From contig NZ_JANHAV010000011.1 of the NCBI RefSeq assembly GCF_024464655.1, positions 49,349-113,348 of the forward strand: 64,000 nucleotides of DNA, given 5' to 3'. The notes below the pieces were generated by a model. It was not told where the DNA came from and did no database searches. It was given only the letters and a program-made list of their open reading frames with translations. This document shows, in pieces, positions 52,163 to 60,478 of this stretch. The DNA is from Halobellus inordinatus (GTDB lineage: Archaea > Halobacteriota > Halobacteria > Halobacteriales > Haloferacaceae). Position 1 is the first letter of the stretch. Each line of letters starts with the position of its first letter. Position numbers and translations under genes: made by a program.

Positions 52163-53352
52163 TGTGGTCGCCCTCGCGCGAGAGTCATCACGCTGTGCAC
52201 CGAGGCGCTGCCGCTGAGGTTGTGGATGAGTCCGGTCTCGGGGTCCGGCACCTGCCGTTCGTCCTCGACGGTTCCGCGGAACTGATTGAAGATTTCGAGC
52301 GCCTGTGAGACGCCGGTCGCGCCCAGCGGGTGCCCGCAGCCGAGCAGCCCGCCGCGCGGATTGACGCCGATGTCGCCGTCGAGTTCGCTGCGCCCGTCCT
52401 CGATGAACTGTCCGCCTTCGCCCTTCTCGACCCAGCCGAGGTCTTCGTACTCGATGATCTCGCTGATCGTGAAGCAATCGTGGACCTCCGCGACGTCGAG
52501 TTCGGCGAGCGGGTCGTCGATCCCGGCCTGTTCGTAGGCCTGCTCTGCGGCGGTCGTCGCCTGCGGCCACGCCGACATCGACGGGAGATTGTTGATGGAG
52601 TTGCTCGCCATACACGCCTGACCGCTGCCCGTGATCCAGGCGGCCTCGTCTGTCACCTCGCGGGCTTTCTCTTCGCTCATTAGGATCAGCCCGGCCGCGC
52701 CGTCGGTGACGCCGCTGCAGTCGTACAGACACAGCGGCGGCGACAACTCGAAGGAGTCGACGACGTCGTCGACGGATATCTCCTTTTGGTAGTGCGCGAA
52801 CTCGTTGTGGGCGGCGTGGCTCTTGTTCTTCGCGCTGACGCGCGCCATCTGTTCGCGCGTGGTGTCGTACTCGTGCATATGCCGCTGGGCGATCATCGCG
52901 AAGTACGGCGGCGCGTTCAGCCCGTTTACGCCGTCGAACTCCCGGTCCATCACGTTCGTCATACTGGCCTGCGTCTCGGCCATATGCTCTCGCGGGAGGT
53001 TCATCTTCTCGACGCCGAGCACGAGCGCGGTGTCGAGTTGCCCGGACGCGATCGCCAGCCAGGCGTAGCGCAGCGCGGCCTGCCCGCTCGCGCACGCGAG
53101 TTCGGTCCGCGCGATCATACTGTCGACGTCGACGCCGAGGAGTTCCGCCACCATCGGCGCGACGTGCGTCTGGAAGGCGAACCGTTCGGGCTGGACGGAG
53201 CCGACGAACAGGCCTTCGATGTCTTTCGGTCCCACATCTGGGACGTCATCGAACGTCGCCTTGCCGGCCTCCTGAATGAGGTCCTTGTAGCTCGCCTCGC
53301 GGACGCCCCACTTCGCGTGGCCGCCGCCGACGATGCCGACGTTACGCGTCAT
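52159..53352 (-). CDS. Thiolase-family enzyme (SCP2-type acyl-CoA acetyltransferase)
   Basis: 397 residues. The nucleophilic Cys lies in ELACASGQAALRYAW near residue 89. EVHDCFTISEI near 285 and LLGCGHPLGATGVSQ near 340 provide the other thiolase-fold active-site elements. Presence of the Cys argues for true thiolysis rather than the retro-aldol reaction of Cys-less Ltp2-type relatives. It starts 1 nt after the HADH-ECH stop, or at GTG 53361 with overlap, and overlaps the DUF35 gene by 4 bp. It should release acetyl-CoA and a shortened acyl-CoA. Confidence 0.9.
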   Translation of the reverse strand: MTRNVGIVGGGHAKWGVREASYKDLIQEAGKATFDDVPDVGPKDIEGLFVGSVQPERFAFQTHVAPMVAELLGVDVDSMIARTELACASGQAALRYAWLAIASGQLDTALVLGVEKMNLPREHMAETQASMTNVMDREFDGVNGLNAPPYFAMIAQRHMHEYDTTREQMARVSAKNKSHAAHNEFAHYQKEISVDDVVDSFELSPPLCLYDCSGVTDGAAGLILMSEEKAREVTDEAAWITGSGQACMASNSINNLPSMSAWPQATTAAEQAYEQAGIDDPLAELDVAEVHDCFTISEIIEYEDLGWVEKGEGGQFIEDGRSELDGDIGVNPRGGLLGCGHPLGATGVSQALEIFNQFRGTVEDERQVPDPETGLIHNLSGSASVHSVMTLARGRPQ

Positions 53353-53353
53353 C

Positions 53354-55300
53354 TCAGTCACCCCCGAAGTCCGGCTCTCGATCCTGGTTGAACGCCGCGA
53401 CCCCTTCGAGCATATCGTCGGTGGTCGCGAGCAGGCCGAAGGCCTGACTCTCCATCGCGATTCCAGTCTTGAGGCTCGCGTTCTGCCCCTCGGTGATGAC
53501 GCGCTTTGCCACTTCGAGCGCGGTCTGCGGGCCGTTCGCGAGGTCGGAGACGACGTCGTCGAGCGTCTCCTCGAACTCGTCCTCGTCGAGAGCGCGGTTG
53601 AGGATGCCCCAGTCTTCGGCCCGTTCGGCTGAGATCTGCATCCCGCGGTAGACCATCTCCTTCGTCCGTGGTTCGCCGATGAGGCGGACGAGCCGCTGGG
53701 TGCCGCCACCACCCGGGATCAGTCCGAGGTCGATCTCGGGGCTGCCGAGCGTGGAGCCTTCGGTCGCATAGCGGAGGTCGCACGCGAGCGTGATCTCTAG
53801 CCCCGCACCGAGACAGAAGCCGTCGATCTTCGCGATCGTCGGTCGCGGATAGTCGTAGATCGCTTCGACGGTCTCGTCGACGGTGGCCAGTTCCGTCGGC
53901 TCGGCCGTCGTGAAGCCGGTGATGTCCGCGCCGGCACTGAACGCGCGGTCGCCCGCGCCCTCGAAGACGACACAGCTGACTTCTTCGTCGTCGACGGTGT
54001 CGAGCAGGCGCTTGACCTCGTCGAACATATCCGTCGAGAAGGCGTTGAGTCGTTCTTCGCGGTCGAAGACGACGTTGAGGACGCCCTCGTCGGTCAGTTC
54101 GTGGCTCACGTAGTGGTAGGGGCCGCCGTCGCTGTAGTCGTAGAAGCCCCGCCCAGCGTCCTCGCCGGTGTGGCCATTCTCGACCAGTTCGACGAGATAC
54201 TCGGCCGGCTCGTAGCGCTCCGCGCCGGTCCGCTCGTGGAGGTCGCGGAGCTTTTCCACCACTCGATCGAGCCCGAGTTTGTCCGCGGTCCGGCAGGTCC
54301 CTTCGGGGAGGCCGCCGCCGAGACGCATTCCGATGTCGATGTCCTCGGGGTCGGCGACGTCGTCACCGATCAGCTTCGCCGCTTCGTTGATCATCCGGGC
54401 CTCGATGCGGAGCGTGTCGACGCCCTCGCCGTCTGTGGGTTCGTACTCGACGCCCTCGCCGTCCTCGTAGTCGTAAAAGCCCTTGCCGGTCTTCCGGCCG
54501 AGGTCGTCGTCTTCGACCCGGGACCGGATCGAATCCGGGACGGGCATATCCCACTGGTCGCGGGTGTGGGTGAAGATGTCGAGGCCGCCGAAGTCGTTGA
54601 GCTCGAACGGTCCCATCGGGTACCCGCGCTGGAAGACCATCGCGGCGTCGACGTCTTGGATGTCGACGTCGCCCTCGTCGAGCATAAACCCGGCTTCGCC
54701 CATCAGCGGCGTCAGCACGTTGTTGACGACGAACTGGGGGACGTCCTTGCGGACCCGGATCGGCGTCTTCTCGAGCGACTCGACGAACTCGATACCCGCG
54801 TCGACGACGTCCGCTCGCGTCTGTTCGCCGGAGACGACTTCGACGAGGTCCATCTTGACCGGGGGATTGAAAAAGTGCATCCCGCAGACGTACTCGGGTC
54901 GGTCAGTGGCCATCGCGATGTCGCTGACCCGGAGACTCGACGTGTTCGTCGCCATAATCGTCTCCGCACCAGTGGCGGCGTCCACGTCCGCGAAGACGTC
55001 GCGCTTGATGTCGAGATCCTCGGGCGCGGCCTCGATCACGAGGTCGGCATCGGCGACCGCGGCCTCCAGATCGACCGTCGTCGAAATCCGATCGAGGACG
55101 GTGTCTGCGTCCTCTTCGATCTGGTTTTTCTCTGCGAGTTTGCCGAGACTCCACTCGATCTGCTCGTACCCGTCCTCTACGAGTTCTTCTTCGATATCGC
55201 GCATCACGACCTCGTAGCCCGCAATTGCGGCCACTTCGGTGATTCCGTGGCCCATATTGCCGGCTCCGAGAACCGCGACATTCTCGATTGCTTCGTCCAT
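53354..55300 (-). CDS. 3-hydroxyacyl-CoA dehydrogenase / enoyl-CoA hydratase fusion
   Basis: 648 residues from ATG 55300. Residues 1-390 form HADH: NAD site VAVLGAGNMGHGI, catalytic His in MHFFNPPVKMDLVEVV, and a duplicated C-terminal domain with two GKGFYDYEDG/GRGFYDYSDG repeats. Residues 400-648 form a crotonase: FSAGADITGF oxyanion hole, GFCLGAGLEITLACD and SPEIDLGLIPGGGGTQRL with both catalytic Glu. Order HADH then ECH is the archaeal arrangement, opposite to bacterial FadB. It performs hydration and oxidation steps of beta-oxidation. ATG 55324 is an alternative start. First gene of the five-gene operon. Confidence 0.93.
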   Translation of the reverse strand: MDEAIENVAVLGAGNMGHGITEVAAIAGYEVVMRDIEEELVEDGYEQIEWSLGKLAEKNQIEEDADTVLDRISTTVDLEAAVADADLVIEAAPEDLDIKRDVFADVDAATGAETIMATNTSSLRVSDIAMATDRPEYVCGMHFFNPPVKMDLVEVVSGEQTRADVVDAGIEFVESLEKTPIRVRKDVPQFVVNNVLTPLMGEAGFMLDEGDVDIQDVDAAMVFQRGYPMGPFELNDFGGLDIFTHTRDQWDMPVPDSIRSRVEDDDLGRKTGKGFYDYEDGEGVEYEPTDGEGVDTLRIEARMINEAAKLIGDDVADPEDIDIGMRLGGGLPEGTCRTADKLGLDRVVEKLRDLHERTGAERYEPAEYLVELVENGHTGEDAGRGFYDYSDGGPYHYVSHELTDEGVLNVVFDREERLNAFSTDMFDEVKRLLDTVDDEEVSCVVFEGAGDRAFSAGADITGFTTAEPTELATVDETVEAIYDYPRPTIAKIDGFCLGAGLEITLACDLRYATEGSTLGSPEIDLGLIPGGGGTQRLVRLIGEPRTKEMVYRGMQISAERAEDWGILNRALDEDEFEETLDDVVSDLANGPQTALEVAKRVITEGQNASLKTGIAMESQAFGLLATTDDMLEGVAAFNQDREPDFGGD

Positions 55301-55323
55301 CGAGTGATAGTTCGGAGCTACCA

Positions 55324-55358
55324 TAATTAATTTATCGGAGGTTTGCAGTATAATGTGG
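55324..55358 (-). promoter_or_regulatory. Two overlapping TATA-like boxes of the beta-oxidation operon
   Basis: On the minus strand GATAAATTAATTA (55324-55336) is about 30 nt before ATG 55300, and ACATTATACTGC (about 55346-55357) about 27 nt before ATG 55324. Each box suits a leaderless transcript from one of the two candidate starts. Confidence 0.4.
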
Positions 55359-55524
55359 AAACAGTGGCCGCCGAAATCGGCACGCGGATAAAGGTACGCG
55401 GATCTCGTACGGTAGTATGTGACAGGGGTCGTGGAACGTGCCCTCCAGTTTCGCGTGTCCGCGAGTGACACCAAATTTGTACGAGATGTACTGTTCCGTC
55501 TCCGTACGATATACTCGGACGCTT

Positions 55525-56286
55525 TCAGGGCGCGTATTGGTAGTTGACCGAGACGATGTTCGCAGACTTTTGGACCTCTCTGACGAACTCGTCTCGCTGC
55601 TCGTCGTCGAGGAGTCGATCGCTCGGACAGACGATCCCGACCGAGCCGAGAACGCGATCCTCGACGCGGACGGGTGCCGCCACCGCGCCCATCCCGACGA
55701 CCTGCTCGTCACGGTCGATACTGTATCCCCGCTCGCGGACTGCTTCGAGTTCGGCGGTCAGTTCCTCGGGATCGGTGATCGAGTTCGCGGTCTGCGCTGG
55801 TAGCCCGCGCGTCTCGATGATGCGCTCGATGGACTCCTCGCCGAGATGGGCCAGAATGGCTTTGCCACCCGCGTGTGTGTGAATCGGGGTCCGGAAACCG
55901 GGATAGATCCCCAGTTGGAGGGAGTCCGATCCGAATTCCGTGTGGAGAATAACGAATTCGCCCCGCTCTTCGACGTTGACGCTGGCCTGTTCTCCGGTCT
56001 TTTCCACCAGACGTTCGAGTTCGGGTTTAGCGACGTGAAATAGCCGATTCCGGTACTTCACCTGGCCACCCAGTTCGAGCAGTTGGAATCCGAGCCGGTA
56101 GGTACCGTCGTCGTTGACCACGTAGCCCATCGTTCGCAGCGTCCGCAGGTAGTCGTGGACGGTGCTCTTCGGGAGATCGAGTCGTCGTGCCAGGTCGGCG
56201 ACCCCGACCTGTTTCTCCTCTTTGAGTACTTCCATTATCTCGAACGCTCGTTGGACCGTCTTCAGCGGTGGTGTGTCGTCGCTCAT
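55525..56286 (-). CDS. IclR-family transcriptional regulator 2
   Basis: 253 residues. The winged helix covers about 10-70 (VGVADLARRLDLPKSTVHDYL recognition helix). The effector domain at about 80-245 includes IHTHAGGKAILAHLGEE and VVGMGAVAAPVRVEDRVLGSVG. It is directly upstream of the beta-oxidation operon in the same direction (about 220 bp), so it is the natural regulator of that operon. It is similar in layout to IclR-1 at 42617; the two may sense different intermediates of the same route. Confidence 0.92.
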   Translation of the reverse strand: MSDDTPPLKTVQRAFEIMEVLKEEKQVGVADLARRLDLPKSTVHDYLRTLRTMGYVVNDDGTYRLGFQLLELGGQVKYRNRLFHVAKPELERLVEKTGEQASVNVEERGEFVILHTEFGSDSLQLGIYPGFRTPIHTHAGGKAILAHLGEESIERIIETRGLPAQTANSITDPEELTAELEAVRERGYSIDRDEQVVGMGAVAAPVRVEDRVLGSVGIVCPSDRLLDDEQRDEFVREVQKSANIVSVNYQYAP

Positions 56287-56994
56287 TCTTACGCTGTGCA
56301 TCAGACTCGACGGACCTAAAGACACCGGTTATTTCGGACAGTACGTCGGTCGAATCAGAGGAGCCACTCTCGCGACGAAATTGGTGTATAGAGGTTCCTT
56401 TTCCGTACTAAGACAGGACTAACAGACAGTGTGGCCCGACAATCGGATCGGCTAATAGTAAAGAAGCAGACGCGCTGAGTGTGAGAAAGTAGAGTTAGGA
56501 TTCCGTCCGACATCCTCAGACGCTACGCTGGACATTTCAGACACACGTTCTGGCCAGAGGTGATGGGGCGCTTGCGGTTGTCCGGCAACGAACGCGGCCC
56601 TCCCACGTGCCGAACGCAGACGTGATTCGGCGAACTGTCAGCCGTTCACCGAGGCGAAGGCTGTGGACCTTTCGTGGCCAGGACGTGCGGAGAATTATTA
56701 CTCGGAATCGTGTTTCGTCCCACGGGTCGGTCAGCAAATTAACCCCACCACTGTCGCGGGGTCCTAACGGAAGTACAATTGTTATTCTCTCCGTGACGGA
56801 ACGTCTGGAGCGAAGGACGTGTCCCACTCTTGTCCGGCGTCTCTGATCGGCGCATTCCGGCGGTTTGGGTCTGGGTGTGGCACCGGCCGTCCAACGCTGT
56901 TCGGCGATATTGGACACGAGACCGACGAGGGCATCTGTCCGGGGCCAGATAATAGTACACAAAGTATATATACGCAAGAGAAAATAAGACAGGT
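56287..56994. other. Non-coding gap of about 0.7 kb before the SMC-like gene
   Basis: Open frames on both strands have poor codon bias and no motif. On the minus strand near 56520-56640 a 40-codon frame ends with NVCLKCPA, which looks protein-like but has no start and meets a stop upstream. It could be a gene remnant. The last 50 bp contain a strong TATA box for the next gene. Confidence 0.4.
56965..56972 (+). promoter_or_regulatory. TATA box of the SMC-like gene
   Basis: TATATATA is centred 27 nt before ATG 56995, predicting a leaderless transcript. It is the cleanest TATA box in the window. Confidence 0.6.
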
Positions 56995-58941
56995 ATGGCT
57001 ACATCCGAGCAACTGACTGACTCCGCTCACTTCTCGGTCGAGAACATCGGTGGGATCGACCAGACTGAGATCGATATTCCGCCCGGCGTGACGGTTCTCA
57101 CCGGTAAGAACGCGACGAACCGGACCTCCTTCCTCCGATCGATTATGTGTGCGATGGGGAGCCAGCGGGCCTCTCTGAAAGGCGACGCAGACGAGGGTCG
57201 CGTCGAGATGACGCTCGACGGCGACACTTACGAGCGAACGCTCAAGCGAGTGGGTGACGACGTCACCTTCGAGGGCGACGGCTACCTCGACGATCCCGAA
57301 GTTGCCGATCTGTTCGCATTCCTGCTCGAAACCAACGACGCCCGGCAGGCGGCCGCCCGTGGCGACCAGCTTCGTGACGTCATTATGCGACCTGTCGACG
57401 TCGACGCGATCCGCGCGGAGATCCGCCGACTCGAAACCGAGAAGGGCGACATCAACGACGAGTTGGCTAACATCGAGTCGCGAAAGCGCGACCTCCCGCA
57501 ACTCGAACAGCGGCGCAACACCCTCCGTGAGAAGATCGAGGACAAGCGCGAGGAACTCGCCGAGCTCGAAGACGAGATCGACGACAGCAGCCGGGACGTC
57601 GAGCAGGGACGGAAAGAGCAGGCCGAGCTCGAAGAGAAACTCCAAGAGCTGCGGCAGACCCGCTCGGAACTCGAAACCATCCGCCGCAAGATCGAGCGCC
57701 AAGAGGAGAGCATCTCGTCGCTGAAGCGCGAACGCAGCGACCTCGAGTCGGATCTCGACGATCTGCCGGAGACGCCGATGGGCGACCACCGGGACCTCGA
57801 ATCCGAGATCGATCGGCTCCGTACGGAACGGCAGGATCTGAACACGGAGATCAACGAACTCCGCAGTCTGATCCAGTACAACGAAGAGCGCCTCGAAGCC
57901 GAGGACTACGAACTGCTGCAGGATGGGGGCGCGGCCGCCGAGGAGAGCGGCGGCTCGCTCACCGACCAGTTGGTCGACTCCGACTCCGAGACGGTCGTCT
58001 GCTGGACCTGTGGCTCCTCGGTCGAGCGCGAGCAGATCGAATCGACGATCGACCGGCTGAAATCGCTCCGCACCGAGAAGGTCGACGCGCTCAACGACGT
58101 CAAAAGCCAGCTCGAAGAGCTGAAACAGGAGCAGCGAGAGGCGACCAAGAAGCAGCGTCGTCGAACCGAAATCGAACGCAAACTCGACGATATCGAGGCG
58201 GAACTCGACCGGCGTGACGAGCAGATCGACGCGCTGAAAGCGAACCGCGAAGGCCTGACCGACGAGGTCGAGTCTCTGGAGTCCGAAGTGGAGAGCCTCG
58301 AATCGGCGGACTTCGACGAGATCCTCACGCTGCACAAAGAGGCGAATCAGCTGGAGTTCGAGATCGACAGCCTCGAATCCGACCTCGACGACGTGACGAG
58401 CGAGATCGAAGAGATCGAAGCCGACGTCGAGCGCGCGGACGACCTCCGGGAACAGCGCACGGAACTCGTCGACGAACTCACCGACCAGCGGACGAAGATC
58501 GACCAGATCGAGGCCGAAGCGGTCGACTCGTTCAACGAGCATATGGAGTCGATCCTCGACCTGTTGGGATATGAGAACATCGAGCGTATCTGGATCGAGC
58601 GGATCGAGGACGCGGGCTCGACGAACGGGCAGACGCGCTTCGAGCTGCACATCGTGCGGACGACCGAGAACGGCGCGGCCTACGAGGACACGATCGACCA
58701 CCTCTCGGAGAGCGAACGAGAGGTAACGGGACTGATCTTCGCGCTCGCGGGCTATCTCGTCCACGACCTCCACGAGTCGGTGCCGTTCATGGTGCTCGAC
58801 TCGCTGGAAGCGATCGACTCCGACCGGATCGCCGCGCTCGTCGAGTACTTCGCGGACTACGCGGACTTCCTCGTCGTCGCGCTGCTGCCGGAAGACGCCC
58901 AGGCTCTCGACGACCGGTTCACGCGCGTGACTTCGATCTGA
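56995..58941 (+). CDS. Archaea-specific SMC/Rad50-related coiled-coil ATPase-like protein
   Basis: 648 residues. The N-terminal half-ATPase has a degenerate Walker A, TGKNATNRTSFLRS near residue 36, in which the expected GK[ST] reads RTS. Two long coiled-coil arms (about 130-330 and 345-520) meet at a zinc-hook-like CWTCG near residue 338, as in Rad50. The C-terminal half has signature-like HLSESEREVTGLIFALAG and a Walker B-like FMVLDSLEAID. It matches the Sph/archaea-specific SMC-related group. It is followed 58 bp later by RdfA; in Haloferax volcanii the equivalent pair (sph3, rdfA) affects rod/disk cell shape. Confidence 0.87.
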   Translation: MATSEQLTDSAHFSVENIGGIDQTEIDIPPGVTVLTGKNATNRTSFLRSIMCAMGSQRASLKGDADEGRVEMTLDGDTYERTLKRVGDDVTFEGDGYLDDPEVADLFAFLLETNDARQAAARGDQLRDVIMRPVDVDAIRAEIRRLETEKGDINDELANIESRKRDLPQLEQRRNTLREKIEDKREELAELEDEIDDSSRDVEQGRKEQAELEEKLQELRQTRSELETIRRKIERQEESISSLKRERSDLESDLDDLPETPMGDHRDLESEIDRLRTERQDLNTEINELRSLIQYNEERLEAEDYELLQDGGAAAEESGGSLTDQLVDSDSETVVCWTCGSSVEREQIESTIDRLKSLRTEKVDALNDVKSQLEELKQEQREATKKQRRRTEIERKLDDIEAELDRRDEQIDALKANREGLTDEVESLESEVESLESADFDEILTLHKEANQLEFEIDSLESDLDDVTSEIEEIEADVERADDLREQRTELVDELTDQRTKIDQIEAEAVDSFNEHMESILDLLGYENIERIWIERIEDAGSTNGQTRFELHIVRTTENGAAYEDTIDHLSESEREVTGLIFALAGYLVHDLHESVPFMVLDSLEAIDSDRIAALVEYFADYADFLVVALLPEDAQALDDRFTRVTSI

Positions 58942-58999
58942 GCCCGGTCGGGACCGACAGCCCAGTACATTTTTCAGACCCTTCGGCGAAAGAACCCCA

Positions 59000-59617
59000 A
59001 TGTCAAACACGACCGACAATCGACCATCGAGCAAGGTGGCGCGGCTGATCTCCGAATACGGCCTCGACGGCCTCGGAGACGAGCTCGAAGCCCGCTGGAC
59101 GGGCGACGGCGTCGAGCGGACGAGCCTGCGCGACCTCGCGGACTACTTCAACGAACGACTCCTGGAGCAAGCCCTCATCGACGCCGGAATGAGCGCGCTC
59201 GAGAGCGATGTCTCCTCGACGTACGAGAATCTGACCGACGATGACGTCAGTACAGGTGTCAGAACAGACACGCGCAATCGCCTCGAACAGAACGGCGTCG
59301 ACGTCGACGCGCTCGAATCCGACTTCGTCAGTTACCAGGCGATCAGATCGTACCTCACCGAGTACCGCGACGCCGAGTACCGGCGACTCTCCGACGAGGA
59401 GAAAGTGGAGAAGGACCTCCAGAGCATCCAGCGACTGATGACGCGGACGCTCTCCGTTACCGAAGAACGCATCGAGAAGCTTCGCGAGACCGGCCGGATC
59501 GACGTCGACGAGTTCGAGGTGCTCTTGGACGTGCAGGTGCTCTGTCAGAACTGCGGCGAACAGTACTCTATCTCGGAGTTCCTCGAACAGCGCGGCTGTG
59601 AGTGTCAGCGCGACTGA
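59000..59617 (+). CDS. rdfA: Rod-determining factor RdfA
   Basis: 205 residues. It begins SSKVARLISEYGLDGLGDEL, followed by a winged-helix-like region (TSLRDLADYFNERLLEQALIDAGM). It ends in a small zinc-binding motif CQNCGEQYSISEFLEQRGCEC. This is the pattern of RdfA, needed for rod formation in Haloferax volcanii. It acts with the SMC-like protein upstream; an ATTTTT box about 28 nt before the ATG could also give it its own leaderless transcript. The third Haloferax partner, ddfA, is not next to it here. Confidence 0.85.
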   Translation: MSNTTDNRPSSKVARLISEYGLDGLGDELEARWTGDGVERTSLRDLADYFNERLLEQALIDAGMSALESDVSSTYENLTDDDVSTGVRTDTRNRLEQNGVDVDALESDFVSYQAIRSYLTEYRDAEYRRLSDEEKVEKDLQSIQRLMTRTLSVTEERIEKLRETGRIDVDEFEVLLDVQVLCQNCGEQYSISEFLEQRGCECQRD

Positions 59618-60478
59618 CGCTGACTGTCGTTCACTCTGCACTCAGAGAGTTCCTGTTGGTTGCGCTAAAATTCGAGTTCGGCGGCGACCCAACGCAGAAC
59701 GTATGTCGGACTCCGCGTCCCCCTGGACGGCTATCGTCGCGTTCGAAAGTGATTACGCAGCCGATCACGCTGTCGTGCAATTACGTTCGTGACGACGTGC
59801 GAATGATACGGAAGTTCTGTATATGAAAACAAATCTCGGAACACGACGCTGACTGAACGCCAATCGGAGTATGCAAACAACAGTACATCTGTTATTCGAG
59901 GCGCAGTTACGAGCGCTTTCAGTGACGGTACGTCATCGATTTTCCAGTAGAATATTAAATATGTTAGCGTATGAGCGAATTATTTACTAACTTCTACCAC
60001 TACTTGCGCCCTAACATTTTGAGAAAATGCGCCCAAATCCTGATTTATCTAATTAATATCCAAAATCCATCTCTGGGCCAATTGTTTTGACATTGAAAAT
60101 CCTCCACTTTCGTCGTAACTGCTTCAATCAGACAGTGATCGAACAGAGACTCGCTCTCCCGGCGCCGTCCTCCGGCACTACTCGACGTCGAGTCTGACAT
60201 CGACGACGGCTGTACGGTCGTCAGTTCGGTCGGCGTCGTTCCTGGGGACCGTATGAAATCTGGTGTGACCTACGGCCCTCTCTGGGTTGGTCGTGTACAG
60301 GGGACACAGTCGAAAGACGAATATGTGCATAATGAGAGTTGTTGAATAATTCGCCCCCCGTCACGTGCATCGAATCCGGAACCGTCGACCACGTCGAAGT
60401 CCGAACATATATACAACCGATCGTCGATAACTCATCCGTGTTGAAACGGGAGCCAGCGGCGGGGGGCACAGCGCGGCG
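59618..60478. other. AT-rich gap of about 0.86 kb, mostly non-coding
   Basis: Base composition drops sharply between about 59800 and 60120, unlike flanking genes, and no open frame there has haloarchaeal codon bias. A 29-codon frame (59703-59792) is listed separately. A CATATATAC box at 60416-60424 probably serves the permease at 60479, giving a leader of about 30 nt. The AT-rich core could be a recombination scar, an eroded gene or a binding region. Confidence 0.45.
59703..59792 (+). CDS. Possible 29-residue micro-protein or gene remnant
   Basis: ATG 59703 to TGA 59792 encodes MSDSASPWTAIVAFESDYAA and nine more residues. Composition is protein-like, with a CTAAAATT box about 33 nt upstream. 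It ends abruptly where the AT-rich gap begins, so it may be the surviving N-terminus of a deleted gene, conceivably the missing third cell-shape gene. Evidence is weak. Confidence 0.25.
   Translation: MSDSASPWTAIVAFESDYAADHAVVQLRS

Noticed and set aside
54101..55330. 409-codon plus-strand frame opposite the HADH-ECH gene
   Set aside because: Antisense shadow; Val/Asp/Arg-rich without domain motifs.
56521..56645. Minus-strand fragment ending NVCLKCPA, possible zinc-ribbon remnant
   Set aside because: No start codon, stop immediately upstream, and a single CxxC; insufficient to call a pseudogene.
56537..56977. 146-codon minus-strand frame before the SMC-like gene
   Set aside because: Poor codon bias and it overlaps the strong TATA box of the SMC-like gene.
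56782..59034. 750-codon minus-strand frame opposite the SMC-like gene
   Set aside because: Mirror of the coiled-coil gene's codon bias; Val/Phe/Glu-rich shadow with no domain.
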